From the NCBI GenBank assembly GCA_020721005.1, contig DYNP01000003.1, forward strand, positions 269,894-333,893: a DNA stretch of 64,000 bases. Reading direction: 5' to 3'. How positions within the stretch are numbered: the first letter of the stretch is position 1; each line of letters opens with the position of its first letter. The position numbers and the translations under genes were made by a program. The stretch comes from Thiomargarita sp. (GTDB lineage Bacteria; Pseudomonadota; Gammaproteobacteria; Beggiatoales; Beggiatoaceae). Below are positions 49,080 through 60,200 of this stretch, piece by piece. The notes beneath the pieces were generated by a model. The model saw only the letters and a program-made list of their open reading frames with translations, searched no databases and was not told the origin of the DNA.

Positions 49080-50128
49080 ACGTTAGATATGCCTACTTAG
49101 ATACTCGAGTTTCCATCTTGGCCAGCCGATTATGGTCAGAAACTCAACTTAAAGAATTATTACATTCCCCAACTTTTTTTCCTCAATCCGCGGTTACTTC
49201 CACTCCATCTACACCCACTTTTTTAACGGATTTCAATGAAAATTGGGTCAATTTATCCAATGCACAAATTGAACAAACTTGGCTTATGGCCATGCTGGCA
49301 GATTTTGAAATACTCATTCGTCCCCTATCGGGAATAGAACAAACTTTATTAATTTATTGGCTTCATAAATGCGAAATTGCCAATTTAAAAATGATCATTC
49401 GAGGCAAGTTGGCCCAATTGACCAATTCAGAAATTCAAACCCAACTCGTTGATTTGGGTAAATTTTCTCAGTTGCCCATCGCTGAACTGTTAGAAATGGA
49501 AGACATTCACGAACTGTTGAGACGCTTGGAACGCGGTCGTTATGGGATCATGGCACGCCACAGTCGCCGCGTTCTTGAAAAATTGCCCTCCCCTTACTTT
49601 TTAGACGGAATTATTGACCGATATTACTTGCTGGGTTTTATGCAACAATTGGGGAATTTGAGTCGTAATGAAAGACACTTATTACAACCTTTGGTCAGTA
49701 TTTTCATGGATCGGTTAAATTTGTTGTGGTTGCTGCGTTATCGACTTAATTATCAATTGTCTGCGGCTGAAACCTATTATCTATTAGTTCCCACTTCTTT
49801 TAATCTTCATCGTCAACTTTTAAAAAAATTATTGGAATTCAATCAATTACCCGAAATTTTAAATCATTTACCTCCCCCTTTAAACAAGGTGATTGGAGAA
49901 GCCAATAGCATTTTTGAAGTGGATCAACGTTTAAGCCAAGAAGTGCGACGTGTTGCAGAATATACTTTGAAATGGAAAAGTTTTTCATTGGCTAGAGTTG
50001 TGGCTTATGTACTATTGCGAGAAATAGAAATGCGTCGAATCATGGCAATTATCAAGGGCAAACGGTTGGGATTAAGTATTCCCCTGATACAAACTGCTGC
50101 GGATTATGCTAATGCACTGACAAGTTAG
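49076..50128 (+). CDS. ntpC: V/A-type ATPase subunit C (central-stalk socket)
   Basis: 350 residues, the usual size of the AC39/subunit C (eukaryotic d) family. It begins NVRYAYLDTRVSILASRLW and contains IYWLHKCEIANLKMIIRGKL and, at the end, VVAYVLLREIEMRRIMAIIKGKRLGLS. That last stretch is the family hallmark: a helix that reads REIEMRRIMAIIKG. It joins the rotary central stalk to the membrane ring. Followed by about 270 bases without a gene before subunit I. Confidence 0.85.
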   Translation: MNVRYAYLDTRVSILASRLWSETQLKELLHSPTFFPQSAVTSTPSTPTFLTDFNENWVNLSNAQIEQTWLMAMLADFEILIRPLSGIEQTLLIYWLHKCEIANLKMIIRGKLAQLTNSEIQTQLVDLGKFSQLPIAELLEMEDIHELLRRLERGRYGIMARHSRRVLEKLPSPYFLDGIIDRYYLLGFMQQLGNLSRNERHLLQPLVSIFMDRLNLLWLLRYRLNYQLSAAETYYLLVPTSFNLHRQLLKKLLEFNQLPEILNHLPPPLNKVIGEANSIFEVDQRLSQEVRRVAEYTLKWKSFSLARVVAYVLLREIEMRRIMAIIKGKRLGLSIPLIQTAADYANALTS

Positions 50129-50398
50129 GAAAAATAAACTGTTCTCGATTCAAAGTGTTAAATAACTTGAGTTCAATATAAGAAAGTATATTTTGCTGAA
50201 TAATAAGTTTTGACTTGCAAATCTGACTAAGTTTTAAACAGTGGGCAGGTTTTGCCTTCCTTTCGAGGATAAATTGGAAAGCCAAACCGCACTTTAACAC
50301 TCCAAATTGAGGACTCGCAGTCCCTAAAGTACTGCAATTACTTTCAAACACAACAGTATTCCATTTAACAAATATATTTGTCACAGGACAGGTCAGTG

Positions 50399-52288
50399 AT
50401 GTTTAAAGCTATATCCATGTATTTTATCTCCTTGAATTTGTTGAAAGAGGATGTTCCCCTGATTGCCAAACTGTTGGCGGAAATGGGAATGTTCAATCCT
50501 GAAGATTGTGGACAATTTGCCCAATGGATGCCCGATAAAATTGGGACTGAGTTCCAAACTAATTTTTATAAAGCTCGAATTCGTTTGGAAAAAATCTTGA
50601 CGCGAACCCAATTGACCTTTCCAGATCTGTCCAGTGGGAACAATAAACAACCGGTATCTTTGGAACAAATACTTAAAGTTCACGATCAATTGGGAACCCT
50701 AATTCAGCAGTTGACTGAATTTGACGAGCAACTTCATCAATTACAGACCCAACAAGTTCACTTACAACAATTGCTGGAGATGTTGAAGAAATTTATTCAT
50801 CTGGACCTTGATTTGGCACTGTTTCAGGGTCAAAAGCAATTTTTAAATTTACATGTGGGAACTGTGCCCAGGAAAAATTTTCAACATTTACAGGAAGCGA
50901 TTGCCTTGGCGAAACATGTCATCAACATTTTTCATCAAGACGAGCAAACTTTTTATATAGTGGTTGCAGGGTCCCTATTGCAAGCCAATCAAGTGGGCAG
51001 TGTGCTAAATCATGCAGATTTTCAACCTTTGAACATTCCTCCTGAATTTCATCATCATCCTCAACAAGTTCATACTGAATTGACAGAAAAATTGTTTGAC
51101 TTGCAGACTCGTATTGAGACCGTGCAAAACCAGATACAAGTTTGGTTAAGCACCCATCAAGCCGAGTTGCAACAAGCACACGTGCTGTTGAGTCACTCAA
51201 TCAGTTATGCTCAATTGGCGGAAATGGCCAGAGGAAAAGGGGAATTGGTGTTGATTGAAGGTTGGGTGCCTCAATCGCAACTTCCTGTTTTGGAACAATC
51301 TTTGGCAGAGAATTTAAAGCACCCTTGGGTCTTGACTGCCCGTTCTCCTCATCGTCATGAATATAAGAAAGTACCTACCTTAATTAAGCATAACTTATGG
51401 TTAGCAGCCTTTTCTCAGTTGATCAAACAATACGGAATTCCTCGATATGGGGAATTTGATCCTACCTTATGGTTTACATTAACTTTTATCGCCATGTTTG
51501 GATCCATGTTTGGAGATGTGGGTCATGGTGCAGTTATTGCGGGACTTGGTTTTTATTTTCAAGATAAATTAAGAGGATATGCTCCCATTTTGATGTTAGC
51601 AGGGGCTTCATCGATGATTTTTGGTACACTTTATGGAAGTGTATTTGGCTTTGAAGAATATTTGTTCCCAGCCTTATGGATGTCCCCCATTCACGATCCA
51701 GAGCACATGTTGACCGTGGCTTTGTATTGGGGAATGGGCTTTATTCTAATTGCCGTCCTGATAACCATTTTTAATCGTTGGCAGGATGGACATTATGTGG
51801 AAGCATTGTTGAACAGTACCGGGTTGGCTGGAATTGCTTTGTATTTGGGAGGATTTTATGCGATCAGGGACTGGATGAATACCGGGGAATTTGAGAGTCA
51901 ACAACTGTGGTTAGTCCTGATACCTTGGTCACTGATTTTGAGTTATAAGTGGTATCTGCATAAGACAACTTTTGGGGAGCGCTTCTTAGTCACAATAGTT
52001 GAGGGATTTGAGGCAATTACCAATTATTTGGCAAATACTTTATCCTTTCTGCGGGTGGCCGCATTCAGTTTAAATCATGTGGCTTTGGCCATCGCAATTT
52101 TTACTTTGGCTAAGGGTTTAGAGGGAACTGCTCATGGTTTGGTTATTTTATTGGGGAATGTGTTTATCATTGTGTTGGAAGGAGCGATTGTGACTATTCA
52201 AGTGTTGCGCTTGGAATATTATGAGGGATTTTCTCGTTTTTTCAGTGGAGATGGACGACTGTTTATGCCATTGAAAAATAAGTTATAA
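50399..52288 (+). CDS. ntpI: V/A-type ATPase subunit I (membrane stator, eukaryotic a)
   Basis: About 629 residues from ATG 50399 (a TTG at 50378 and GTG 50396 are alternatives; AGGACAGGT lies upstream). The soluble N-terminal half is coiled-coil (LIQQLTEFDEQLHQLQTQQV). The C-terminal half has about seven helices with the channel arginine region: ANTLSFLRVAAFSLNHVALA. FGSMFGDVGHGAVIAGLG and GGFYAIRDW are typical. The protein supplies the ion half-channels next to the c/K ring. No gene for K, E, A, B or D follows; the next gene is an ABC binding protein only 57 bases on. Confidence 0.92.
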   Translation: MFKAISMYFISLNLLKEDVPLIAKLLAEMGMFNPEDCGQFAQWMPDKIGTEFQTNFYKARIRLEKILTRTQLTFPDLSSGNNKQPVSLEQILKVHDQLGTLIQQLTEFDEQLHQLQTQQVHLQQLLEMLKKFIHLDLDLALFQGQKQFLNLHVGTVPRKNFQHLQEAIALAKHVINIFHQDEQTFYIVVAGSLLQANQVGSVLNHADFQPLNIPPEFHHHPQQVHTELTEKLFDLQTRIETVQNQIQVWLSTHQAELQQAHVLLSHSISYAQLAEMARGKGELVLIEGWVPQSQLPVLEQSLAENLKHPWVLTARSPHRHEYKKVPTLIKHNLWLAAFSQLIKQYGIPRYGEFDPTLWFTLTFIAMFGSMFGDVGHGAVIAGLGFYFQDKLRGYAPILMLAGASSMIFGTLYGSVFGFEEYLFPALWMSPIHDPEHMLTVALYWGMGFILIAVLITIFNRWQDGHYVEALLNSTGLAGIALYLGGFYAIRDWMNTGEFESQQLWLVLIPWSLILSYKWYLHKTTFGERFLVTIVEGFEAITNYLANTLSFLRVAAFSLNHVALAIAIFTLAKGLEGTAHGLVILLGNVFIIVLEGAIVTIQVLRLEYYEGFSRFFSGDGRLFMPLKNKL

Positions 52289-52345
52289 TTTTGAAAAAAG
52301 TGATTGTTGGATAACTTTTTATCATTGAGCATTAGGAGAGCAAAG

Positions 52346-53437
52346 ATGAAACTGGGTAATTGGTTAATAGGTTTTGGCTTGCTGATTTGGGGAACAATGT
52401 TTTATGGGTCAGCAATTGCCCAAGAGGTGAAGCAATATACACTTGCTTTTTTGACTCATGCTCCCACAGAAATGTATCTTAGGGTTTTTGAGGAAACGCA
52501 AAAAAGTTTGGCGAGGAGAACTGATTTTTCCGGTAAAATTTTGTTTCCCAGGGAACTACAAATTGTTTTTGAATTGGAGGATACTGCTGAGGAAAGTGGG
52601 TTGCTGGCTCAAAAGGCTCAGGAATTGGTAAGGCGTTCGGAAATAGACTTGATCATTGCGGCTGGCACTGCTGCCAATCGTGCTCTTTTAAGAGCCCAAG
52701 ATGATTATATGATGGCCAATCCAGATCAAGAAGCGATTAATTTATTGGGAGTTTGTGTGAGTAATCCTTTGGGGACCAAGTTGATTTTGAGTTTGAATGA
52801 TTCTGGACGGGATAATTACACCTTGAGAATTGATCCGAATTATTTTCGGAGAATGTTTGAAGTGTTTCACGATGAGGTTACTTTTAAAAAGTTAGGTGTG
52901 TTATATTCCGATCAGGAGAAGAAAAATGAGCAATCTAGTATCGATGATGCTTATGATACAGCTAAACAGCGTGGCTACCAAATTGTAGAGCGATTGATTG
53001 AGAAAGATGATGTTAAACATTGCTTGTCTGGACTACAAATTTTGATTGCTGAGGACATTGATGCCTTTTTCATTCCCAAATTAAATTGTTTTGAGAATTG
53101 GGAGTCTCAGGATGTTAATCAGTTGTTGACTTTGTTGAACACTCATAAAATTCCCACTTTTGCTCGACAGGGTCATATTCAGGTGCATGCAGGTGCTTTG
53201 ATGGGTTTCTCCATTGATTTTAAAACGGTCAGTCAGTTCCTAGCTTCTCATATCATTAAAATTTTAGAAGGAGAATTGCCGCGTTCCTTACCGATGGTGG
53301 ATAATGTATTATCCAGTATTGTGGTCAACCTGGCGGTGGCTCGGAAAATTGAATTTCAACCTTCAGTGGAGTTAATTGGCGCCAGCAATGAAATTTATGA
53401 AGAGATAGTTCTCCCTGAAGGTAGATTGATAAAATGA
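52346..53437 (+). CDS. ABC-type substrate-binding protein (TrpX/ABC_sub_bind-like)
   Basis: 363 residues from ATG 52346, preceded by AGGAGAG. A signal peptide ends near SAIAQE. The fold pattern (VKQYTLAFLTHAPTE, SEIDLIIAAGTAANRALL, FKKLGVLYSDQEK, GALMGFSIDFKTVSQFLA) matches the family of periplasmic binding proteins related to PF04392. No permease or ATPase genes accompany it. The ligand is unknown. The stop overlaps the start of the Nudix gene by four bases. Confidence 0.75.
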   Translation: MKLGNWLIGFGLLIWGTMFYGSAIAQEVKQYTLAFLTHAPTEMYLRVFEETQKSLARRTDFSGKILFPRELQIVFELEDTAEESGLLAQKAQELVRRSEIDLIIAAGTAANRALLRAQDDYMMANPDQEAINLLGVCVSNPLGTKLILSLNDSGRDNYTLRIDPNYFRRMFEVFHDEVTFKKLGVLYSDQEKKNEQSSIDDAYDTAKQRGYQIVERLIEKDDVKHCLSGLQILIAEDIDAFFIPKLNCFENWESQDVNQLLTLLNTHKIPTFARQGHIQVHAGALMGFSIDFKTVSQFLASHIIKILEGELPRSLPMVDNVLSSIVVNLAVARKIEFQPSVELIGASNEIYEEIVLPEGRLIK

Positions 53438-53874
53438 TTTGGCATCCTCATGTTACAGTGGCTGCAGTCATTGAAGACAAACAGCGATTTTTGTTGGTAG
53501 AAGAAAGTTCGGACAATTTGATTGTGTTGAATCAACCTGCAGGACATTTAGAAGCCGGGGAAACCATATTGGAAGCCGTGATTCGGGAAACTTTGGAAGA
53601 AACGGCTTGGCAATTTGTTCCAGAAAAATTGCTTGGGCTTTATTATCATACCCAATCGATCAGTGGCACAACTTATTTACGTATTTGTTTTACTGGCCAA
53701 GTTGTTGATTATTATCCTGATCGGCTATTGGACATGGGTATTGTGCAAACCTGCTGGTTGTCTTATTCAGAAGTGCTGGAGAAAACTAATTTACGCAGTC
53801 CCATGGTACTGCAATGTATTAAAGATTATTTAGCCGATATTCGTTATCCCTTATCTTTACTCACTCATTTGTAG
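53434..53874 (+). CDS. Nudix hydrolase, NudJ-like
   Basis: 146 residues. WHPHVTVAAVIEDKQRFLLV begins the domain and the Nudix box is GHLEAGETILEAVIRETLEE (GX5EX7REUXEE). NudJ family members hydrolyse thiamine pyrophosphate and other di- and triphosphates. In many gammaproteobacteria nudJ lies next to mnmA; here it is downstream of the ABC binding protein gene and ATGA overlap couples the two. Confidence 0.85.
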   Translation: MIWHPHVTVAAVIEDKQRFLLVEESSDNLIVLNQPAGHLEAGETILEAVIRETLEETAWQFVPEKLLGLYYHTQSISGTTYLRICFTGQVVDYYPDRLLDMGIVQTCWLSYSEVLEKTNLRSPMVLQCIKDYLADIRYPLSLLTHL

Positions 53875-54014
53875 CCGGTGCTAAATTGGGGGAGGTAAGC
53901 GATTGATGACCTTCTCATTGGGAGGCCTATTCTACCCATGCTACTCATAAAATAGATTTACTATAGTTGGTATCCCCTTATTGAAGATCCTAAAAATTTA
54001 TTTGGAAGCCTCCC

Positions 54015-54042
54015 TTGACAAAAAAGACACAACTGGTATAAT
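54015..54042 (+). promoter_or_regulatory. Predicted sigma-70 promoter of the tRNA cluster
   Basis: TTGACA, 16 bases, TATAAT: consensus boxes, 35 bases before tRNA-Pro. Confidence 0.8.
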
Positions 54043-54076
54043 TACACCATCGTAAGTGAGTCTGGTACCATTATAA

Positions 54077-54153
<77 letters not shown>

Positions 54154-54240
54154 TTTCTTCTGATGAAATTCATCATTTTGTCAAGTCAGGGACGCAGGGC
54201 GTCCTTCCTCATTTTTAGACATGCCCAGAATGAGCAGTAT

Positions 54241-54317
<77 letters not shown>

Positions 54318-54322
54318 TTTAT

Positions 54323-54396
54323 GGCGGACGTAGCTCAGTTGGTAGAGCTCCGGATTGTGATTCCGGCTGTCGTGGGTTCAAGTCCCATCGTTCGCC
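54323..54396 (+). tRNA. tRNA-His (GUG), 3' CCA not encoded
   Basis: GGCGGACG pairs with CGTTCGCC over eight positions, including the extra G(-1):C73 pair that defines tRNA-His (one G-T pair). The loop around GTG is TTGTGAT within CCGGA/TCCGG. The bases after C73 are CCT, not CCA, unlike the two neighbouring tRNAs, so the 3' end must be completed by CCA-adding enzyme. Confidence 0.95.
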
Positions 54397-54799
54397 CCTC
54401 ATTACCCTCCCTCCTCACTTTTATTAATCCTCCGATTTTCCTAAGTCACCACTCCCCTATCTCCTTTCCGTATTCAATTCTGAACGAGCCTCGATTGATG
54501 CGCTTCGCAAAAAACGCTCAGCACATCCTACTGAAAGAGCGCATTTTATTGTCAATTGCCCTGCTATCCTCGCTTGAATAATTCGTCATTACTCCAAATT
54601 GTTATTAAATCCTGCTTATCAGTCATATCCTAAACAAGCTGACTATTGTTTTAACTGCAAAAGTAAGCGAAAATGCTCACATCAACCACAACAGTTGGCA
54701 GGAATGGACGCGTTCCGGAATACCGCAAAATGACCTCGCATTCACTCTTCACCTTAAGTATTTTCTGTCATCCTGATATAAAATTCACAGAATCCATCC
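54397..54799. other. Intergenic region
   Basis: About 400 bases between tRNA-His and accA. A TGATGCGCTTCGCAAAAAAC-type fragment and a short AGCGC-rich stretch are seen near 54495-54545. I see no gene and no firm palindrome. The accA promoter is expected here. Confidence 0.4.
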
Positions 54800-55762
54800 A
54801 TGAATCTCAATTTTTTAGAGTTTGAACAACCGATAGCGGAATTGGAAGCCAAAATCGACGAATTACGTTATGTTGGCAACGACAATGATATCAACATTGG
54901 CGATGAAATTGTACGTTTGCAACTCAAAAGTCAAGAATTGACCCGTTCCATTTTCTCCTCACTCACCGCCTGGCAAATTTCCCAACTCGCCCGGCACCCT
55001 CAAAGACCTTATCTACTCGATTATATAGAACGCATTTTTACCCAATTCGAAGAATTGCATGGAGACCGGTTGTTTGGAGACGATCCAGCCTTGATCGGTG
55101 GGCTGGCCCGTTTAAATGGCCGACCCGTAGTCATCATTGGCCAACAAAAAGGGCGTGATGTCAAAGAAAAATTACAACGCAATTTTGGCATGCCTCGACC
55201 CGAAGGCTACCGTAAAGCCTTACGACTCATGAAAATGGCCGAACGTTTTAAACTGCCCTTACTCACTTTCATCGATACTCCCGGGGCTTATCCAGGCGTC
55301 GATGCTGAAGAAAGGGGACAAAGTGAAGCCATTGCTCGTAATCTGTATATGATGATCAGCCTAAAAACCCCCATCATTTGCACTGTCATTGGTGAAGGTG
55401 GATCGGGAGGCGCTTTAGCCATCGGTCTTGGAGATAAAATCTGCATGTTAGAATACAGCACCTACTCAGTCATTTCTCCCGAAGGATGTGCTTCCATTCT
55501 TTGGAAAAGCGCTGACAAAGCTTCGGAAGCTGCAGAAGCCATGAACATGACCTCGCAACGTCTTAAAGAACTCGAATTGATCGACACCATTATTCCCGAA
55601 CCATTGGGCGGCGCCCATCGAGATGTTGATGCCATGGCACGTAACTTAAGCAGCACCTTAGAAGACATCTTAAACACCCTAGACAAACATTCCCCAGATG
55701 AGCTGGTTGAAAAACGCTTTCAACGCTTTATGCAATATGGGAATTTCACTGAAGAAACCTAA
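54800..55762 (+). CDS. accA: Acetyl-CoA carboxylase carboxyltransferase subunit alpha
   Basis: 320 residues, the normal AccA length. [20 protein letters not shown] begins the N-terminal helix. The carboxyltransferase domain includes [57 protein letters not shown] and [17 protein letters not shown]. With AccD it transfers carboxyl groups to acetyl-CoA for fatty-acid synthesis. It is followed after 17 bases by gcvPB, with which it may share a transcript. Confidence 0.97.
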   Translation: MNLNFLEFEQPIAELEAKIDELRYVGNDNDINIGDEIVRLQLKSQELTRSIFSSLTAWQISQLARHPQRPYLLDYIERIFTQFEELHGDRLFGDDPALIGGLARLNGRPVVIIGQQKGRDVKEKLQRNFGMPRPEGYRKALRLMKMAERFKLPLLTFIDTPGAYPGVDAEERGQSEAIARNLYMMISLKTPIICTVIGEGGSGGALAIGLGDKICMLEYSTYSVISPEGCASILWKSADKASEAAEAMNMTSQRLKELELIDTIIPEPLGGAHRDVDAMARNLSSTLEDILNTLDKHSPDELVEKRFQRFMQYGNFTEET

Positions 55763-55779
55763 GCGCTCAAGGTTAAAAT

Positions 55780-57234
55780 ATGCTGATTTTTGAACACAGT
55801 CACCCTCAACGCATTGCCCCTACTCAGCACCCTCGCACCTCTGTCCAGTTGGACGATATTCCAGCAACACTGCGACGCAAAAAACGTCCCCAACTTCCAG
55901 AAGTCTCTGAATTACAAGTCATTCGTCACTATACTCGACTCTCCCAGAAAAACTTCTCCATTGACACTCACTTTTACCCCTTGGGCTCTTGTACTATGAA
56001 ATACAATCCCAAAATTTGTCACCAACTGGCCTCTTTACCCAACTTACTGGGACGTCATCCCGCCACGTTGGACAATCATAATCAGGGACTGTTAAGCTGC
56101 CTCTATGAACTGCAAGAAATACTCAAGGAAGTCACTGGTATGCAAGGCGTTTCCTTGGTCCCTGCTGCTGGGGCTCAAGGAGAATTTGCTGGGGTAGCTA
56201 TGATTCGAGCCTACCATGATGCCAGGGGTGATCAACAACGAATTGAAATGCTGGTCCCGGATGCTGCTCATGGGACCAATCCAGCTTCTGCAGTCATGGC
56301 AGGATTTAAAGTTCGAGAAATTCCTACAGATTCCCAAGGTGATATTGACTTGATCGCTCTGGAAGCTGCTCTGGGACCACAGACTGCAGGCATCATGCTG
56401 ACCAATCCTTCCACTTTGGGGGTGTTTGAACGCCAAATCCAAACCATTGCGCACAAAGTCCATGAAGCTGGGGGACTTTTGTATTACGATGGTGCTAACT
56501 TAAACGCCATTTTGGGCAAAGTGAGACCGGGTGACATGGGCTTTGATGTCATTCATCTTAACCTGCACAAAACCTTCTCAACTCCTCATGGAGGTGGCGG
56601 TCCTGGCGCTGGTCCCGTGGGCGTAAATACTCGTTTACTGCCCTTTTTACCCATTCCCATAATTGGTTATGATGGCCAACATTATCGCTGGCTGACAGAA
56701 AAAGATTGTCCTCAAACCATTGGCCGTCTGCTTGCCCATGCGGGCAACATTGGCATTCTGTTGCGAGCCTACATTTATGCCAAACTGTTGGGACGAGAAG
56801 GCATGAGTCGAGTGGCTGAATTTTCTGCCTTAAATGCCAATTACTTACAAACTCGTCTAACTCAAGCTGGTTTTGACATGGCCTTTCCCAATCGACGCGC
56901 CACCCATGAATTCATCCTCACCTTAAAACGATTGGCCAAGGATCAAGGGGTCACTGCCATGGACTTTGCCAAAGGTCTGTTAGATAAGGGATTTCATGCT
57001 CCAACCACCTATTTTCCACTGCTGGTCCCCGAATGTTTGCTGATTGAGCCCACCGAAACTGAAGACAAGGCCAGTTTAGATGGTTTTGTAGAGGCTCTTA
57101 TTGAACTGCAAAAATTAGCCTATGACAATCCCAGTTACTTAAAAGCAGCTCCCCATCACATGCCAGTCAAACGTTTAAACGATGTCAAAGCAGCCAAAGA
57201 TTTGGATATTGTTTGGTCTCCAGAATCTTCCTAA
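55780..57234 (+). CDS. gcvPB: Glycine dehydrogenase (decarboxylating) subunit 2
   Basis: 484 residues, matching the split P-protein subunit 2. It begins [17 protein letters not shown] and carries [39 protein letters not shown] and the PLP-lysine motif [18 protein letters not shown]. With GcvPA it decarboxylates glycine in the glycine cleavage system. gcvPA, gcvT and gcvH are not in the window. Confidence 0.95.
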   Translation: MLIFEHSHPQRIAPTQHPRTSVQLDDIPATLRRKKRPQLPEVSELQVIRHYTRLSQKNFSIDTHFYPLGSCTMKYNPKICHQLASLPNLLGRHPATLDNHNQGLLSCLYELQEILKEVTGMQGVSLVPAAGAQGEFAGVAMIRAYHDARGDQQRIEMLVPDAAHGTNPASAVMAGFKVREIPTDSQGDIDLIALEAALGPQTAGIMLTNPSTLGVFERQIQTIAHKVHEAGGLLYYDGANLNAILGKVRPGDMGFDVIHLNLHKTFSTPHGGGGPGAGPVGVNTRLLPFLPIPIIGYDGQHYRWLTEKDCPQTIGRLLAHAGNIGILLRAYIYAKLLGREGMSRVAEFSALNANYLQTRLTQAGFDMAFPNRRATHEFILTLKRLAKDQGVTAMDFAKGLLDKGFHAPTTYFPLLVPECLLIEPTETEDKASLDGFVEALIELQKLAYDNPSYLKAAPHHMPVKRLNDVKAAKDLDIVWSPESS

Positions 57235-57263
57235 CGCCTTCATTACTCACTGCTCATTCTAAC

Positions 57264-60200
57264 GTGTCCACTCACCACACCCCACATTCCACTCTACAAC
57301 AATTGCAGGCGGATGTTCAAAATTCCCCTTATTCTGTAACGCTTCAGGAACAATTGGCTGATGAATTGCGCCTGGTTGGAGAATTTGAAGCAGCCATTGA
57401 ACACTATCAACTGGCATTGTATTATCTTGCTCAACCTTCTGCCAATTTGCATAACAAGTTAGGCGTTTGCCATGCTCAACAAAAAAAATGGGATCAGGCT
57501 GTTTTTCACTATCAAACCGCCCTTGAGCAACTGACCTCACAAGAAACTCCTTTGTCCTTAGCCATTTATAACAACTTGGCAGAAATTTATTATGAGCGAA
57601 GGGAATTGGAACAAGCCAAGACTTATCTACAACAAATTACTCGCATCAATCCACACTATATCAATGCTTATCAAAATCTAAGTTTGTTATGTGAGGAAGA
57701 GAACCAACCTCGAGAAGGCTTGGTTTATTGCGAAAAAATTCTGCAAATTCAACCGGATCATGTGTGGGCTCATCGCCACAAGGCTGCTTTCCTGCTCAAG
57801 ACAGGCCAATTTACAGCAGGCTGGGTCGAATACCGCTGGCGGAATCGGGGCACGATTACTTCTCCCTCAGCAGAAACTGTTCCCGCTCCTTTGCCCCTGT
57901 TGCCCGGTAATTTGTTGGGGCAAACGGTTTTATTGCACAAGGAGCAGGGATTGGGTGACGAATTGTTTTTTCTGAGGTTTGCACCTCTGCTAAAAAAACG
58001 GGGAGCTCAAATCATTTACCATGGCAGTCCCAAATTGGTCACCCTCTTAACTCCTCAACCCTGTTTGGAGCATTTTCTAACCACTTCCCCATTCCCAAAA
58101 TTTGACCACGAATTATTTATTGGTGATCTGCCTTATGCCTTGGGAATAACTCAAGAAACGCCCACTTCCTTATCCTTCACAGTTGATGTTGAACGTTTGA
58201 CTGTGCTGCAAAGACAATTGCGTGCTTTGGGACCCCCTCCTTACTTAGGTCTCACATGGCGAGCTGGGACCGTTCCCGAACAACAACCTAAAACGGGTAA
58301 GCGTTGGCTATATAAGGAAATTCCCTTGCCAGAATTGGCAAGTGCCTTGCGGTCGATACCAGGTACAGTGCTCAGTTTACAACGTCATCCCAAACCCGGT
58401 GAAATTGCTCATTTGGCCGGTCTCTTGGAACGACCAGTGCATGATTTTGCTGCCAGCAACGAAGACTTGGCAACCGTGTTAGCCTTGCTGTCTCTGTTAG
58501 ACAACTATGTAGGTGTCAGTAATACCAATATGCACCTGATAGCCGGATTGGGAAAAATAGCCCACGTCCTAATTCCCCACCCCTCACCAGATTGGCGTTG
58601 GTTAATGACGGAACCTTTTTCTCCTTGGTTTCCGGGCTTTCCTTTATACCGACAAACCCCCAATTATCAATGGGGACCGGCTTTGCAAAAATTGACTGCA
58701 GCCTTGCAACAGGCGGTTATTTCTCATCATTCTATCATTTCTTCTACTACCACACAAGCCACCATGGATATACAGACTCTTTTACGCACTGCTCAACAAC
58801 ATCATCAGGCAGGTCAATTTGCCCAAGCTGAACATTGGTATCGACAGATTTTGCAGTCTCAACCCCATCAACCTGATATTCTCCATTTACTTGGGGTGAC
58901 TTTGGCTCAACAAGGTCAATTGAATGAGGCAGTTAATTATCTAAAAAAAGCCATTGAAATCAAGCCTTATGCTCCTAATTATTACACCAATTTGGGCAAT
59001 GCTCTGCGGGCTCTGGGTCGTTTGGAAGAAGCCATTGCTCAACATCGACAAGCCTTAAGTTTTGCTCCAGAAGACATCAGCATTCATAACAATCTTGGAG
59101 TTTGTCTCTATGAGCAGGGACAGTTGGGGGAAGCGGAACGTTGTTTTCAAACTGCCCTGGACCTTAACCCCACTCATGGTCAAGCCTATAATAATTTGGC
59201 TAATATTTTTTCGGCCCAAGGTCAACTGTCCCAAGCCATTGAGTATTATCAAAATGCTTTACTCTTCGATCCCCATTTGATCCCTGCCTATTTGGGTCTC
59301 AGTGATGCTTTGCAACGAAATGGACAGTCTCAAGAAGCTATTTCAATACTTCAGCAAGGTCAACAATTGCAACCAAATGCAGTCCAAATCATTCTGCATC
59401 TGGTAAAATTATGGTCTCAACAAGGTCAATTGGACGAAGCCATTGCCGTGTTAAAAAATGCAATTGAGCACCAACCTCAGCCCGATCTGTATTGGTGGTT
59501 AGGGAATATTTATTATCAAGTTGGCGATCTTGATCAAGCGATTGTCCACTACCAGCAAGTATTGATTATGCAATTTGAGCACGCTGATGCTCACCATAAC
59601 TTAGGGGTGCTATTGCAGCAAAAAGGACAATTGAACATTGCCAAAACTCATTTGGAACAGTCCGTGCAGATGCGTCCCAATTTTGCCGAGGCTCATCACA
59701 GTTTGGGTAATTTGTTGCAAATTCAAAATGATCTGCAGGGTGCAGAGTCTCATTATCAACAGGCTTTACAACTTACGCCTCAATTTGCAGAAGTTTATAA
59801 CAGTTTGGGCAGTTTGTACAAAACTCAATCGCAATTGCCTAAGGCTTTACAATGTTTTGAACAGGCATTGTCATTAAATCCCAATTTGGCCAATGCTCAT
59901 AACAATGTGGCTGCTATTTTTCAGGAGCAGGGACAATTTGCCAAAGCCATACAACATTATCAACAGGCTTTATCCACACGCCCCCAAGATGCTGATATTT
60001 ATAACAATCTTAGCAGTGTCTATCGTTTACAAGGTGACCTCACTCAAGCTCTTGCTTATTGCGAAAAAGCCATTAACCTTAATCCTCAAGCCACTCATTT
60101 TCATTACCATCGATCCATTATTTTACTGATGTCGCAACGGTTTGCAGAAGGTTGGCAAGAATACACATGGCGTCCTTCTCGAAAAATTAACTATGCTTAC

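Noticed and set aside
50129..50398. A decayed gene between V-ATPase subunits C and I.
   Set aside because: The only long frame is antisense and has no resemblance to an ATPase subunit; no remnant could be read on the plus strand.
54321..54581. An 86-residue frame beginning inside tRNA-His.
   Set aside because: It reads through the tRNA and downstream AT-rich DNA, with no SD and no recognisable domain.
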